A DNA stretch of 64,000 bases from positions 1 to 64,000 of the forward strand of contig JAUCBJ010003082.1 in the NCBI GenBank assembly GCA_032718475.1, in the 5' to 3' direction. Shown piece by piece: positions 45,589-61,300 of this stretch (its first letter is position 1; the number at the start of each line of letters is the position of its first letter). The position numbers were made by a program, and so were the translations under genes. The DNA comes from Nemertoderma westbladi. Taxonomy: Eukaryota; Xenacoelomorpha; Nemertodermatida; Nemertodermatidae. The notes beneath the pieces are model-generated. The model worked only from the letters and a program-made list of their open reading frames with translations. It was not told the origin of the DNA and ran no database searches.

Positions 45589-48500
45589 TTACATTACATA
45601 CACACACAGTATTACATTACATACACACACAGTATTACATTACATACACACACAGTATTACATTACATACACACAGTATTACATTACATACACAGTATTA
45701 CATTACATACACAGTATTACATTACATACACAGTATTACATTACATACACAGTATTACATTACATACACAGTATTACATTACATACACACACAGTATTAC
45801 ATTACATATACACACAGTATTACATTACATACACACAGTATTACATTACATACACAGTATTACATTACATACACAGTATTACATTACATACACAGTATTA
45901 CATTACATACACAGTATTACATTACATACACATTATTACATTACATACTCAGTATTACATTACATACACACACAGTATTACATTACATACACACACAGTA
46001 TTACATTACATACACAGTATTCCATTACATACACATTATTACATTACATACTCAGTATTACATTACATACACACACAGTATTACATTACATACACACACA
46101 GTATTACATTACATACACAGTATTACATTACATACACACACAGTATTACATTACATACACAGTATTACATTACATACACAGTATTACATTACATACACAG
46201 TATTACATTACATACACAGTATTACATTACATACACAGTATTACATTACATACACAGTATTACATTACATACACAGTATTACATTACATACACAGTATTA
46301 CATTACATACACAGTATTACATTACATACACACACAGTATTACATTACATACACATACACATTATTACATTACATACACACAGTATTACATTACATACAC
46401 AGTATTACATTACATACACAGTATTACATTACATACACATTATTACATTACATACTCAGTATTACATTACATACTCAGTATTACATTACATACACACACA
46501 GTATTACATTACATACACACACAGTATTACATTACATACACACACAGTATTACATTACATACACACAGTATTACATTACATACACAGTATTACATTACAT
46601 ACACAGTATTACATTACATACACAGTATTACATTACATACACAGTATTACATTACATACACATTATTACATTACATACACAGTATTACATTACATACACA
46701 TTATTACATTACATACTCAGTATTACATTACATACACACACAGTATTACATTACATACACACAGTATTACATTACATACACAGTATTACATTACATACAC
46801 AGTATTACATTACATACACACACAGTATTACATTACATACACAGTATTACATTACATACACATTATTACATTACATACACAGTATTACATTACATACACA
46901 TTATTACATTACATACTCAGTATTACATTACATACACACACAGTATTACATTACATACACACACAGTATTACATTACATACACAGTATTCCATTACATAC
47001 ACATTATTACATTACATACTCAGTATTACATTACATACACACACAGTATTACATTACATACACACACAGTATTACATTACATACACAGTATTACATTACA
47101 TACACACACAGTATTACATTACATACACAGTATTACATTACATACACAGTATTACATTACATACACAGTATTACATTACATACACATTATTACATTACAT
47201 ACTCAGTATTACATTACATACACACACAATATTACATTACATACACACACAGTATTACATTACATACACACACAGTATTACATTACATACACACAGTATT
47301 ACATTACATACACAGTATTACATTACATACACAGTATTACATTACATACACAGTATTACATTACATACACAGTATTACATTACATACACAGTATTACATT
47401 ACATACACAGTATTACATTACATACACAGTATTACATTACATACACAGTATTACATTACATACACACACAGTATTACATTACATACACACACAGTATTAC
47501 ATTACATACACAGTATTACATTACATACACACACAGTATTACATTACATACACAGTATTACATTACATACACAGTATTACATTACATACACAGTATTACA
47601 TTACATACACAGTATTACATTACATACACACACAGTATTACATTACATACACAGTATTACATTACATACACAGTATTACATTACATACACAGTATTACAT
47701 TACATACACAGTATTACATTACATACACAGTATTACATTACATACACAGTATTACATTACATACACACACAGTATTACATTACATACACATACACATTAT
47801 TACATTACATACACACAGTATTACATTACATACACAGTATTACATTACATACACAGTATTACATTACATACACAGTATTACATTACATACACAGTATTAC
47901 ATTACATACACAGTATTACATTACATACACAGTATTACATTACATACACACACAGTATTACATTACATACACATACACATTATTACATTACATACACACA
48001 GTATTACATTACATACACAGTATTACATTACATACACAGTATTACATTACATACACAGTATTACATTACATACACAGTATTACATTACATACACATTATT
48101 ACATTACATACTCAGTATTACATTACATACTCAGTATTACATTACATACACACACAGTATTACATTACATACACACACAGTATTACATTACATACACACA
48201 CAGTATTACATTACATACACACAGTATTACATTACATACACAGTATTACATTACATACACAGTATTACATTACATACACAGTATTACATTACATACACAG
48301 TATTACATTACATACACATTATTACATTACATACACAGTATTACATTACATACACATTATTACATTACATACTCAGTATTACATTACATACACACACAGT
48401 ATTACATTACATACACACACAGTATTACATTACATACACAGTATTCCATTACATACACATTATTACATTACATACTCAGTATTACATTACATACACACAC

Positions 48501-51500
48501 AGTATTACATTACATACACACACAGTATTACATTACATACACAGTATTACATTACATACACACACAGTATTACATTACATACACAGTATTACATTACATA
48601 CACACACAGTATTACATTACATACACAGTATTACATTACATACACAGTATTACATTACATACACAGTATTACATTACATACACAATATTACATTACATAC
48701 ACAGTATTACATTACATACACACACAGTATTACATTACATACACATTATTACATTACATACACAGTATTACATTACATACACAGTATTACATTACATACA
48801 CAGTATTACATTACATACTCAGTATTACATTACATACTTACACACAGTATTACATTACATGCACAGTATTACATTACATACACAGTATTACATTACATAC
48901 ACAGTATTACATTACATACACAGTATTACATTACATACACAGTATTACATTACATACACACACAGTATTACATTACATACACATACACATTATTACATTA
49001 CATACACACAGTATTACATTACATACACAGTATTACATTACATACACAGTATTACATTACATACACAGTATTACATTACATACACAGTATTACATTACAT
49101 ACACATTATTACATTACATACTCAGTATTACATTACATACTCAGTATTACATTACATACACACACAGTATTACATTACATACACACACAGTATTACATTA
49201 CATACACACACAGTATTACATTACATACACACACAGTATTACATTACATACACACACAGTATTACATTACATACACACAGTATTACATTACATACACAGT
49301 ATTACATTACATACACAGTATTACATTACATACACAGTATTACATTATATACACAGTATTACATTACATACACATTATTACATTACATACACAGTATTAC
49401 ATTACATACACATTATTACATTACATACTCAGTATTACATTACATACACACACAGTATTACATTACATACACACACAGTATTACATTACATACACAGTAT
49501 TCCATTACATACACATTATTACATTACATACTCAGTATTACATTACATACACACACAGTATTACATTACATACACACACAGTATTACATTACATACACAG
49601 TATTACATTACATACACACACAGTATTACATTACATACACAGTATTACATTACATACACAGTATTCCATTACATACACATTATTACATTACATACTCAGT
49701 ATTACATTACATACACACACAGTATTACATTACATACACACACAGTATTACATTACATACACAGTATTACATTACATACACACACAGTATTACATTACAT
49801 ACACAGTATTACATTACATACACAGTATTACATTACATACACAGTATTACATTACATACACACACAGTATTACATTACATACACAGTATTACATTACATA
49901 CACACACAGTATTACATTACATACACACACAGTATTACATTACATACACACAGTATTACATTACATACACAGTATTACATTACATACACAGTATTACATT
50001 ACATACACAGTATTACATTACATACACAGTATTACATTACATACACATTATTACATTACATACACAGTATTACATTACATACACATTATTACATTACATA
50101 CTCAGTATTACATTACATACACACACAGTATTACATTACATACACACACAGTATTACATTACATACACAGTATTCCATTACATACACATTATTACATTAC
50201 ATACTCAGTATTACATTACATACACACACAGTATTACATTACATACACACACAGTATTACATTACATACACAGTATTACATTACATACACACACAGTATT
50301 ACATTACATACACAGTATTACATTACATACACACACAGTATTACATTACATACACAGTATTACATTACATACACAGTATTACATTACATACACAGTATTA
50401 CATTACATACACAATATTACATTACATACACAGTATTACATTACATACACACACAGTATTACATTACATACACATTATTACATTACATACACAGTATTAC
50501 ATTACATACACAGTATTACATTACATACACAGTATTACATTACATACTCAGTATTACATTACATACTTACACACAGTATTACATTACATGCACAGTATTA
50601 CATTACATACACAGTATTACATTACATACACAGTATTACATTACATACACAGTATTACATTACATACACAGTATTACATTACATACACACACAGTATTAC
50701 ATTACATACACATACACATTATTACATTACATACACACAGTATTACATTACATACACAGTATTACATTACATACACAGTATTACATTACATACACAGTAT
50801 TACATTACATACACAGTATTACATTACATACACATTATTACATTACATACTCAGTATTACATTACATACTCAGTATTACATTACATTACATACACAGTAT
50901 TACATTACATACACATTATTACATTACATACTCAGTATTACATTACATACTCAGTATTACATTACATACACACACAGTATTACATTACATACACACACAG
51001 TATTACATTACATACACACACAGTATTACATTACATACACACAGTATTACATTACATACACAGTATTACATTACATACACAGTATTACATTACATACACA
51101 GTATTACATTATATACACAGTATTACATTACATACACATTATTACATTACATACACAGTATTACATTACATACACATTATTACATTACATACTCAGTATT
51201 ACATTACATACACACACAGTATTACATTACATACACACACAGTATTACATTACATACACAGTATTCCATTACATACACATTATTACATTACATACTCAGT
51301 ATTACATTACATACACACACAGTATTACATTACATACACACACAGTATTACATTACATACACAGTATTACATTACATACACACACAGTATTACATTACAT
51401 ACACAGTATTACATTACATACACAGTATTCCATTACATACACATTATTACATTACATACTCAGTATTACATTACATACACACACAGTATTACATTACATA

Positions 51501-51671
51501 CACACACAGTATTACATTACATACACAGTATTACATTACATACACACACAGTATTACATTACATACACAGTATTACATTACATACACAGTATTACATTAC
51601 ATACACAGTATTACATTACATACACAGTATTATTTACGAGCACAAATTCTTACATAATAGTCCTATCAACA

Positions 51672-52727
51672 TCAGCTACGTTTATGCGTCTGTCGTCCAT
51701 CATTTGCATCGATACTCGGAAGTATTATTTCACTCTGTGCAATTTTTCTACGTTGAGGGAAAATAACGTTAACTTTACCCAACTTTGTATTGTTATTGTT
51801 TATTTCCCTGCTGGGATTGTCGCTATGATTCACTAAGTTTGTAAGTTTAGGTGGCCCATGAATTTGTGGTAACTTAATTCCGGTAGACAAATCAACGACT
51901 CTCAGTCGTTGTGATTGCGTTTTATCGACGACTATGTGATCGTACGAATTCTTGTTTGGGTAAATGTAATTCTTTCCCATGGTGTCATAATGATGTATGC
52001 CATTGTGATTATCTTGTGTGAGTCGCGTTTGAGTTACTATGAACTGCTGCTGTTCTGATGTTCTTGTCTTTATTTTCGTCGCTGTATTCTCCAGCTTTAG
52101 TGGAGTCGGTTGGTAAAGGTTTTCGTTCGCATGATACACATTGGTAAGTTTACTCTTAACGTTTGCAAATGATTGTTTATTAAAACTGACTGATTTCTCA
52201 AGTGATTCACAAGTATTTCTGTAGTGTTCTTTAGCGCTCTGATAGTTTTTTCTACGTTCAATCTTTTCCGAACTATTTTTTATGGCTTTCCTCTCAGATA
52301 CAGCCCTTTTCTGTTCTCTTCTCTTGGAGTTCTCTCTCCTCCGTTTCGGCAGATCATCTTCGACAACTTTGTCAACTCTAAGTCTTCGCGAAAGCAGCGA
52401 GTTTGATAGAAGATTGAGTTGTGGCAGTTTCGTTTGAATGTCAATATAAGTTTCGGAATTGAAACACTCGGATTGTTTGTGTTTGTCGCAATTATTCGTT
52501 ATACCATTCGTATTAACATCATTTAAAACATGGGTATTTTGATTATCATTATCTTTGTCAATAATAACTTTGCGGTTGACAGATATAATTGGACTGACTG
52601 ATTGTTTAAGGTGGTTGTTATACGATTCTACTTTCGTTTTTAAATTGGTGAGTTTATCATCCATGTTATCAACCTCGTACCATTTCCGAGGGTTGGTTTC
52701 CACGCGATAGTTATTGTTCATCTTCAT
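51672..52727 (-). CDS. Unidentified basic, Asn/Lys-rich protein
   Basis: 351 codons in one frame with ATGs at codons 1 and 3 (MKMNNNY). I do not recognise it. It is hydrophilic throughout, with no signal peptide or membrane segment. A highly basic, possibly helical stretch at about 117-165 (PKRRRENSKRREQKRAVSER) could be a nuclear or nucleic-acid-binding segment. The remainder is rich in N, K, Q and T and low in complexity. The length of the frame in AT-rich DNA and its non-repetitive composition support a real gene. The stop lies only about 40 bp from the end of the 19-bp array, so its 3' end may have been altered, and no polyadenylation hexamer precedes the array. Confidence 0.55.
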   Translation of the reverse strand: MKMNNNYRVETNPRKWYEVDNMDDKLTNLKTKVESYNNHLKQSVSPIISVNRKVIIDKDNDNQNTHVLNDVNTNGITNNCDKHKQSECFNSETYIDIQTKLPQLNLLSNSLLSRRLRVDKVVEDDLPKRRRENSKRREQKRAVSERKAIKNSSEKIERRKNYQSAKEHYRNTCESLEKSVSFNKQSFANVKSKLTNVYHANENLYQPTPLKLENTATKIKTRTSEQQQFIVTQTRLTQDNHNGIHHYDTMGKNYIYPNKNSYDHIVVDKTQSQRLRVVDLSTGIKLPQIHGPPKLTNLVNHSDNPSREINNNNTKLGKVNVIFPQRRKIAQSEIILPSIDANDGRQTHKRS

Positions 52728-54634
52728 AAGATTTATGATCAGTCAATTCAATATGTTATTGATAAGTTTAGTACAAAGATTAAAGTGGGTCTGTCAGAGA
52801 AGATACTACCGGTACCGTAAAATGTAAAGCTAATTAATATCTTGCCAGCAAATTGATTGAAAAATTTATCGCTTTCATACAATGTGAATGAAATTCTCAA
52901 TAATTGTTTAATTATGCCTATTTGACTAAACAACAATCGGTTTATGCTATGCAATGACACCTTGTATTCAGGTTTCCTGGCGCCCAATGACGTTGGCTTA
53001 AGGACTGCCAAGTCTCGTCGGCCAATTAGGGGATAAGTTAAGCGAACCCGATGTTATTGTCGCTATAGAAACAATATTGCACGGAACTACTCATTTAATA
53101 AATATTTAATTAGCGTTGGAATGCGAGGAATATTATCGTATTCGGTAAGCTAAACGCGACCAGCGTGATATCGGAACAAGTATGTAAAACATGTGTTCGA
53201 CATGATTGGTGAGTATAATTTGGGATGAGAGGCGAGCCATGTTGTTGGGTTGTAATATAATTATTAGGAGCGAGCCATGCTGTTGGATAGTAGCGTGATT
53301 ATATCACTATATTTGTGCCCCCGTTGGTTGATATCTTTGGTTTCATAAGGAGCTACTTCATTCTGCGACTGTCACCCCGGCATAGAATATGTTGTCTACA
53401 TATAGGATGGCTCAGTCAGCGTATCAGATATATTAAATTCAAATATTTTATCACCATCACCTTAACTCAAATTTAATTTTGAAAATATAAATCCAATGGT
53501 ATTACTAACAATAAACTAGTGGACTAAAATATGAATAATCTCGAACTAAGTAATTACTTTTTACAGCTACAAAATAATTAAGATTTTCCTTAAAGCGTTG
53601 ATTTGGCTTACAAATATCAAAATTTTATATATATTACATTTTTTGTTGTGAATATTGATACACTTTCGCTGTTAAATCTTCCACGTTGTCATGTCTTTGT
53701 TAGTTAACATTCATTTGTTTTGCCGCCGTACGTACATATCAGCAGTAACAACTTCCAAATTATTTTTGTCTAATAATTTGGAAATTTAATTTACGTTTGG
53801 CGTCTAACGTTTTTTTGCATTAGAATCTCCCACTGCGGAACCACTGAGCGGTAAAGGGGAAGCTAGTCGATCTATGAGCCGCTCAGCCCATCCCACTACC
53901 GAGCTATATTTGCTGAGCCCAGTAAATGCTACTTTAATTAGGCAATTTTCCCGGTACGCACCCAGCAGTAACCTTAGGAGTACAAAGAAGCTCCTATGGG
54001 TTAACTCACCTACATCCAAACATGATTGATCCATTAACTGAATTACAGTACCTAAGCTTCGTGAATCTATAAAAATGTATTAATCTAGAAAAGTCCACAG
54101 TGTTAGTTAAATTCATCTATTGATTTTTGTCTTTAGTAATTAATTTTTATGCGTCATTTCTTAAGTTTATGTCTCCTTAGTACCATACTATGGAAATATT
54201 ATCTTATTAACAAACGTAAATTGAATAATACTGTCTGTTCTTAAACTACGGTCGAGCTGAAACAGTAATATTATTGCTTAGGAAAAATAGTTAGTTAATC
54301 TATTCGAAAATTGAAATATTATGTAACTCAGTTATCAGCTATATTATGTATAACTTTATATGGCATGTGAGGTTTTTTAGGCGGTTGAAAATACTATACA
54401 AAGCCAGTTTTTTCCATTGGACAGGTGTTATGCCTGTTACTGGTGGACTATGTGGACGTAGATCAACGACTACGTTTATTTTCCAGTCCATATGTAAAAA
54501 AAAAACTTGAGAAAAGTTAATTATGCTCGATACATTATATTTCTTGAGTGAAGCGAGGTTAATAACATTCAAATTGTGATCATAGTGTAAATAACATTAC
54601 TTCACATAACAGTATTGTTCTCTTACATGACAAA
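52728..54634. other. Intergenic, no gene supported
   Basis: AT-rich. GAGCGAGCCATGCTGTTGGAT occurs twice in slightly varied form (about 53231 and 53267). The minus-strand frame at 53804-54034 lies over a more GC-rich patch, with TAGCTCGGTAGT on the minus strand faintly recalling a tRNA A box; it was not strong enough to call a SINE or tRNA. The other frames (52748-53011, 54339-54572) look random. Confidence 0.45.
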
Positions 54635-55325
54635 AAGCTTCCCGGACAAAAAGCTACCCCGACAAAGATAACAAGACAAAAGCTAACCAGAAGAAAGCAC
54701 AAAAGCTAGTCGCAAAAAAGCTATCCATACAAAACAAAGCTACTCGGACAAAAGCTCTCCTGACAAATCTCCCACTGCCAGATAAAAGCTCCTAGGACAA
54801 AGGCAACATGGGCAAAAGCGAGCATGAAATAAGTTACCCGAACAATAGCTAGTTGGACAAAAGCTACCCGTACAAAAGCTACCTGGACAAAAGCTACCCG
54901 GAAAAAAATACCCGAATAAATGCTAATTTGACAAAAGCTAGTCGCAAAAAAGCTATCCATACAAAAGCTATCCGGACAAAAGCTACCCGAACAAAAGCTA
55001 CCAGGACAAAACCATACCGGACGAAAGCTACCAGTAAAAACTTACTGGACAGAGCTACCCGGACGAAAGCTACCAGTAAAAATTTCCTGGACAAAAGCTT
55101 CCTGGACAAAAGCTACCCTAATAAAATCTACCTGGTCAAAAGCTACCCGGACAAATCAATACCGGACGAAAGCTTCCAGTAAAAACTTACTGGACAGAGT
55201 TGCCCGTACAAAAGCTATCTGGACAATAGCTACTCTTAATTGCTTCCCGGGCAGAAGCTACACGTACAAAAGCTACCTGGACAAAACCTACCCATACAAA
55301 AGCTACTCGGAAAAACTTCAGGACA
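54635..55325. repeat. 15-bp minisatellite, GGACAAAAGCTACCC
   Basis: About 40 imperfect copies of a 15-bp unit (GGACAAAAGCTACCC/T). As 15 is a multiple of three, the reading frame is kept, giving repeat-only open frames encoding DKSYP or TKATR on the plus strand and VAFVR on the minus strand. These are not taken as genes: there is no non-repeat domain and the frames are broken by single-base changes. Confidence 0.92.
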
Positions 55326-55339
55326 AAATTTAATGAGCT

Positions 55340-58300
55340 TTTTAATGTAACCTGATCTTAAATAACCAAAACTAATGTAACACTACCTTATGTAACCTGA
55401 TCTTGTAACTCGAACTAATGTAACCTTACCTTATGTAACCTGATCTTAAATAACCCAAACTAATGTAACACTACCTTATGTAACCTGATCTTGTAAGTCG
55501 AACTAAGGTAACCTTACCTTATGTAACCTGGTCTTGTAACTCGAACTAAGCTAACCTTCCCTTCTGTAACCTGATCTTAAATAACCAAACAAATGTAACC
55601 TTACCTTATGTACCCTGATCTTATGTAACCCAAACTAATTTAACCTTACCTTATGTAACCTGGTCTTGTAACTCGAACTAAGGTAACCTTACCTTCTGTA
55701 ACCTGATCTTGTAACCCAAACTAATGTAACCTTACCTTCTGTAACCTGATCTTATGTAACCCAAACTAAATTAACCTTACCTTATGTAACCTGATCTTAA
55801 ATAACCCAAACTAATGTAACACTACCTTATGTAACCTGATCTTGTAACTCAAACTAAGGTAACCTTACCTTATGTAACCTGATCTTAAATAACCCAAACT
55901 AATGTAACACTACCTTATGAAACCTGGTCTTGTAACTCGAACTAAGGTAACCTTACTTTCTGTAACCTGATCTTAAATAACCCAAACTAATGTAACACTA
56001 CCTTATGTAACCTGATCTTGTAACTCAAACTAAGGTAACCTTACCTTATGTAACCTGATCTTAAATAACCCAAACTAATGTAACACTACCTTATGAAACC
56101 TGGTCTTGTAACTCGAACTAAGGTAACCTTACCTTCTGTAACCTGATCTTAAATAACCCAAACTAATGTAACACTACCTTATGTAACCTGATCTTGTAAC
56201 TCAAACTAAGCTAACCTTACCTTATGTAACCTGATCATAAATAACCCAAACTAATGTAACCTTACCTTCTGTAACCTGATCTTATGTAACCCAAACTAAT
56301 TTAACCTTACCTTATGTAACCTGATCTTAAATAACCCAAACTAATGTAACACTACCTTATGTAACCTGATCTTGTAACTCAAACTAAGGTAACCTTACCT
56401 TATGTAACCTGATCTTAAATAACCCAAACTAATGTAACACTACCTTATGAAACCTGGTCTTGTAACTCGAACTAAGGTAACCTTACCTTCTGTAACCTGA
56501 TCTTAAATAACCCAAACTAATGTAACACTACCTTATGTAACCTGATCTTGTAACCCAAACTAATGTAACCTTACCTTCTGTAACGTGATCTTATGTAACC
56601 CAAACTAATTTAACCTTACCTTATGTAACCTGATCTTGTAAGTCGAACTAAGGTAACCTTACCTTATGTAACCTGGTCTTGTAACTCGAACTAAGCTAAC
56701 CTTCCCTTCTGTAACCTGATCTTAAATAACCAAACAAATGTAACCTTACCTTATGTACCCTGATCTTAAATGACCAAACAAATGTAACCTTACCTTCTGT
56801 AACCTGATCTTAAATAACCCAAACTAATGTAACACTACCTTATGTAACCTGATCTTGTAACTCAAACTAAGGTACCCTTACCTTCTGTAACCTGATCTTA
56901 TGTATCCCAAACTAATTTAACCTTACCTTATGTAACCTGGTCTTGTAACTCGAACTAAGGTAACCTCCTTATGTACCCTGATCTTAAATAACCAAACAAA
57001 TGTAACCTTACCTTATGTACCCTGATCTTAAATAACCAAACAAATGTAACCTTACCTTCTGTAACCTGATCTTAAATAACCCAAACTAATGTAACACTAC
57101 CTTATGTAACCTGATCTTGTAACTCAAACTAAGGTACCCTTACCTTCTGTAACCTGATCTTATGTATCCCAAACTAATTTAACCTTACCTTATGTAACCT
57201 GGTCTTGTAACTCGAACTAAGGTAACCTCCTTATGTACCCTGATCTTAAATAACCAAACAAATGTAACCTTACCTTATGTACCCTGATCTTAAATAACCA
57301 AACAAATGTAACCTTACCTTCTGTAACCTGATCTTAAATAACCCAAACTAATGTAACACTACCTTATGTAACCTGATCTTGTAACTCAAACTAAGGTACC
57401 CTTACCTTCTGTAACCTGATCTTATGTATCCCAAACTAATTTAACCTTACCTTATGAAACCTGGTCTTGTAACTCGAACTAAGGTAACCATACCTTCTCT
57501 AACCTGATCTTATGTAACCCAAACTAATTTAACCTTACCTTATGTAACCTGGTCTTGTAACTCGAACTAAGGTAACCATACCTTCTCTAACCTGATCTTA
57601 TGTAACCCAAACTAATGTAACTTTTCCTTATGTAACCTGGTCTTGTAACTCAAACTAAGGTAACCTTACCTTCTGTAACCTGATCTTATGTAACCCAAAC
57701 TAATTTAACCTTACCTTATGTAACCTGGTCTTGTAACTCGAACTAAGGTAACCATACCTTCTCTAACCTGATCTTATGTAACCCAAACTAATGTAACTTT
57801 TCCTTATGTAACCTGATCTTGTAACTCAAACTAAGGTAACCTTACCTTCTGTAACCTGATCTTAAGTAACCCAAACTAATGTAACCTTACCTTATGTACC
57901 CTGATCTTAAATAATCAAACAAATGTAACCTTATCTTATGTACCCTGAACTTAAATAACCAAACAAATGTAACCTTACCTTCTGTAACCTGATCTTATGT
58001 AACCCAAACGAATGTAACTTTTCCTTATGTAACCTGATCTTTTAACTCGAACTAATGTAACCTTACCTTCTGTAACCTGATCTTAAATAACCCAAACTAA
58101 TGTAACACTGCCTTATGTAACCTGATCTTAAGTAACCAAACTAATGCAACCTTATGTAACCTGATCTTGTAACTCTAACTAAGGTAACCTTACCTTCTGT
58201 AACCTGATCTTAAGTAACCCAAACTAATGTAACCTTACCTTATGTACCCTGATCTTAAGTAACCAAACTAATGCAACCTTATGTAGCCTGATCTTGTAAC

Positions 58301-61300
58301 TCAAACTAAGGTAATCTTACCTTCTGTAACCTGATATTAAGTAACCCAAACTAATGTAACCTTACCTTATGTACCCTGATCTTAAATAACCTAACAAATG
58401 TAACCTTATCTTATGTACCCTGAACTTAAATAACCAAACAAATGTAACCTTATGTAACCTGATCTTAATTAACCCAAACCAATGTAACCTTACCTTATGT
58501 AACCTGATCTTGTAACTCGAACTAATGTACCCTTACCTTATGTAACCTGATCTTGTAACTCAAACTAAGGTAACCTAACCTTCTGTAACCTGATCTTGTA
58601 ACTCAAACTAAGGTAACCTTACCTTCTGTAACCTGATCTTGTAACTCGAACTAATGTACCCTTACCTTATGTAACCTGATCTTGTAACTCAAACTAAGGT
58701 AACCTAACCTTCTGTAACCTAATCTTGTAACTCAAACTAAGGTAACCTTACCTTCTGTAACCTGATCTTGTAACTCGAACTAATGTATCCTTACCTTATG
58801 TAACCTGATCTTGTAACTCGAACTAATGTAACCTTACCTTATGTAACCTGATCTTAAGTAACCCAAACCAATGTAACCTTAACTTCTGTAACCTGATCTT
58901 AAATAACCCAAACTAATGTAACCTTACCTTATGTAACCTGATATTGTAACTCGAACTATTGTAACCTTGCCTTCTGTAACCTGATCTTGTAACTCAAACT
59001 AAGGTAACCTTACCTTCTGTAACCTGATCTTGTAACTCGAACTAATGTACCCTTACCTTATGTAACCTGATCTTGTAACTCAAACTAAGGTAACCTAACC
59101 TTCTGTAACCTAATCTTGTAACTCAAACTAAGGTAACCTTACCTTCTGTAACCTGATCTTGTAACTCGAACTAATGTATCCTTACCTTATGTAACCTGAT
59201 CTTGTAACTCGAACTAATGTAACCTTACCTTATGTAACCTGATCTTAAGTAACCCAAACCAATGTAACCTTACCTTCTGTAACCTGATCTTGTAACTCGA
59301 ACTAATGTATCCTTACCTTATGTAACCTGATCTTGTAACTCGAACTAATGTACCCTTACCTTATGTAACCTGATCTTGTAACTCAAACTAAGGTAACCTA
59401 ACCTTCTGTAACCTGATCTTGTAACTCAAACTAAGGTAACCTTACCTTCTGTAACCTGATCTTGTAACTCGAACTAATGTACCCTTACCTTATGTAACCT
59501 GATCTTGTAACTCAAACTAAGGTAACCTAACCTTCTGTAACCTAATCTTGTAACTCAAACTAAGGTAACCTTACCTTCTGTAACCTGATCTTGTAACTCG
59601 AACTAATGTATCCTTACCTTATGTAACCTGATCTTGTAACTCGAACTAATGTAACCTTACCTTATGTAACCTGATCTTAAGTAACCCAAACCAATGTAAC
59701 CTTACCTTATGTACCCTGATCTTAAATAACCAAACAAATTTAACATTACCTTCTGTAACCTGATCTTAAATTACCCAAACTAATGTAACACTACCTTATG
59801 TAACCTGATCTTGTAACTCAAATTAAGGTAACCATACCTTATGTAACCTGATCTTGTAACTCAAACTAAGGTAACCTTACCTTATGTAACCTGATCTTGT
59901 AACTCGAACTTATGTACCCTTACCTTATGTAACCTGATCTTGTAACTCGAACTAATGTAACCTTATATTATGTACCCTGATCTTAAATAACCAAACAAAT
60001 GTAACCTTATCTTATGTACCCTGAACTTAAATAACCAAACAAATGTAACCTTACCTTCTGTAACCTGATCTTATGTAACCCAAACGAATGTAACTTTTCC
60101 TTATGCAACCTGATCTTTTAACTCGAACTAATGTAACCTTACCTTCTGTAACCTGATCTTAAATAACCCAAACTAATGTAACACTACCTTATGTAACCTG
60201 CCTGATCTTGTAACTCGAACTAATGTAACCTTACCTTATGTAACCTGATCTTGTAATTCGAACTAATGTACCCTTACCTTATGTAACCTGATCTTAAGTA
60301 ACCCAAACCAATGTAACATTACCTTATGTAACCTGATCTTGTAACCCAAACTAATGTAACCTTACCTTATGTACCCTGATCTTAAATAACCCAAACTAAT
60401 GTAACACTACCTTATGTAACCTGATCTTGTAACTCAAAACTAAGGTGACATTACCTTATGTAACCTGATCTTGTAACTCGAACTAATGTACCCTTACCTT
60501 ATGTAACCTGATCTTGTAACTCAAACTAATGTAACCTTCTGTAACCTGATCTTAAATAACCAAACAAATGTACCCTTACCTTATGTAACCTGATCTTGTA
60601 ACTTGAACTAATGTAACCTTACCTTATGTAACCTGATCTTTTGTAACCAAACTAATGCAACCTTATGTAACCTGATCTTGTAACTCAAACTAAGTTAACC
60701 TTACCTTCTGTAACCTGATCTTAAGTAACCCAAACTAATGCAACCTTACCTTATGTACACTGAACTTAAATAACCAAACAAATGTAACCTTACCTTCTGT
60801 AACCTAATCTTAAGTAACCCAAACTAATGTAACCTTATCTTATGTACCCTGAACTTAAATAACCAAACAAATGTAACCTTACCTTCTGTAACCTGATCTT
60901 ATGTAACCCAAACGAATGTAACTTTTCCTTATGTAACCTGATCTTTTAACTCGAACTAATGTAACCTTACCTTCTGTAACCTGATTTTAAATAACCCAAA
61001 CTAATGTAACACTACCTTATGTAACCTGATCTTGTAACTCGAACTAATGTAACCTTACCTTATGTAACCTGATCTTGTAACTCGAACTAATGTACCCTTA
61101 CCTTATGTAACCTGATCTTAAGTAACCCAAACCAATGTTACCTTACCTTATGTAACCTGATCTTGTAACTCAAACTAATGTAACCTTTCCTTATGTAACC
61201 TGATCTTGTAACCCAAACTAATGTAACCTTACCTTATGTACCCTGATCTTAAATAACCCAAACTAATGTAACACTACCTTATGTAACCTGATCTTGTAAC

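Larger units (their letters stand above)
43535..51632. repeat. 19-bp minisatellite array, interrupted twice
   Basis: Several hundred copies of ACAGTATTACATTACATAC with AC dinucleotide expansions (ACACACAGT), ACATTATTAC and CTCAGTATT variants. It is interrupted by a hAT-type element (43581-44768) and a retroposed fragment (45224-45588). Higher-order structure is present: the rare CATGCACAG variant at 48857 returns at 50586, and the downstream variant order is preserved with an offset of about 1.73 kb. Because 19 is not a multiple of three, all three plus-strand frames read the same 19-residue repeat, so long open frames (48859-51657, 50588-51766, 44545-45285) arise without meaning. Confidence 0.97.

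Noticed and set aside
48859-51657. 932-codon open frame of HSITLHTQYYITY-type repeats
   Set aside because: It is the translation of the 19-bp minisatellite. All three frames give the same repeat because 19 is not a multiple of three, and it has no non-repeat domain. The overlapping frames at 50588-51766 and 44545-45285 are rejected for the same reason.
53860-53960. tRNA or tRNA-derived SINE on the minus strand
   Set aside because: An A-box-like TAGCTCGGTAGT is visible, but no convincing B box, cloverleaf or tail could be found.
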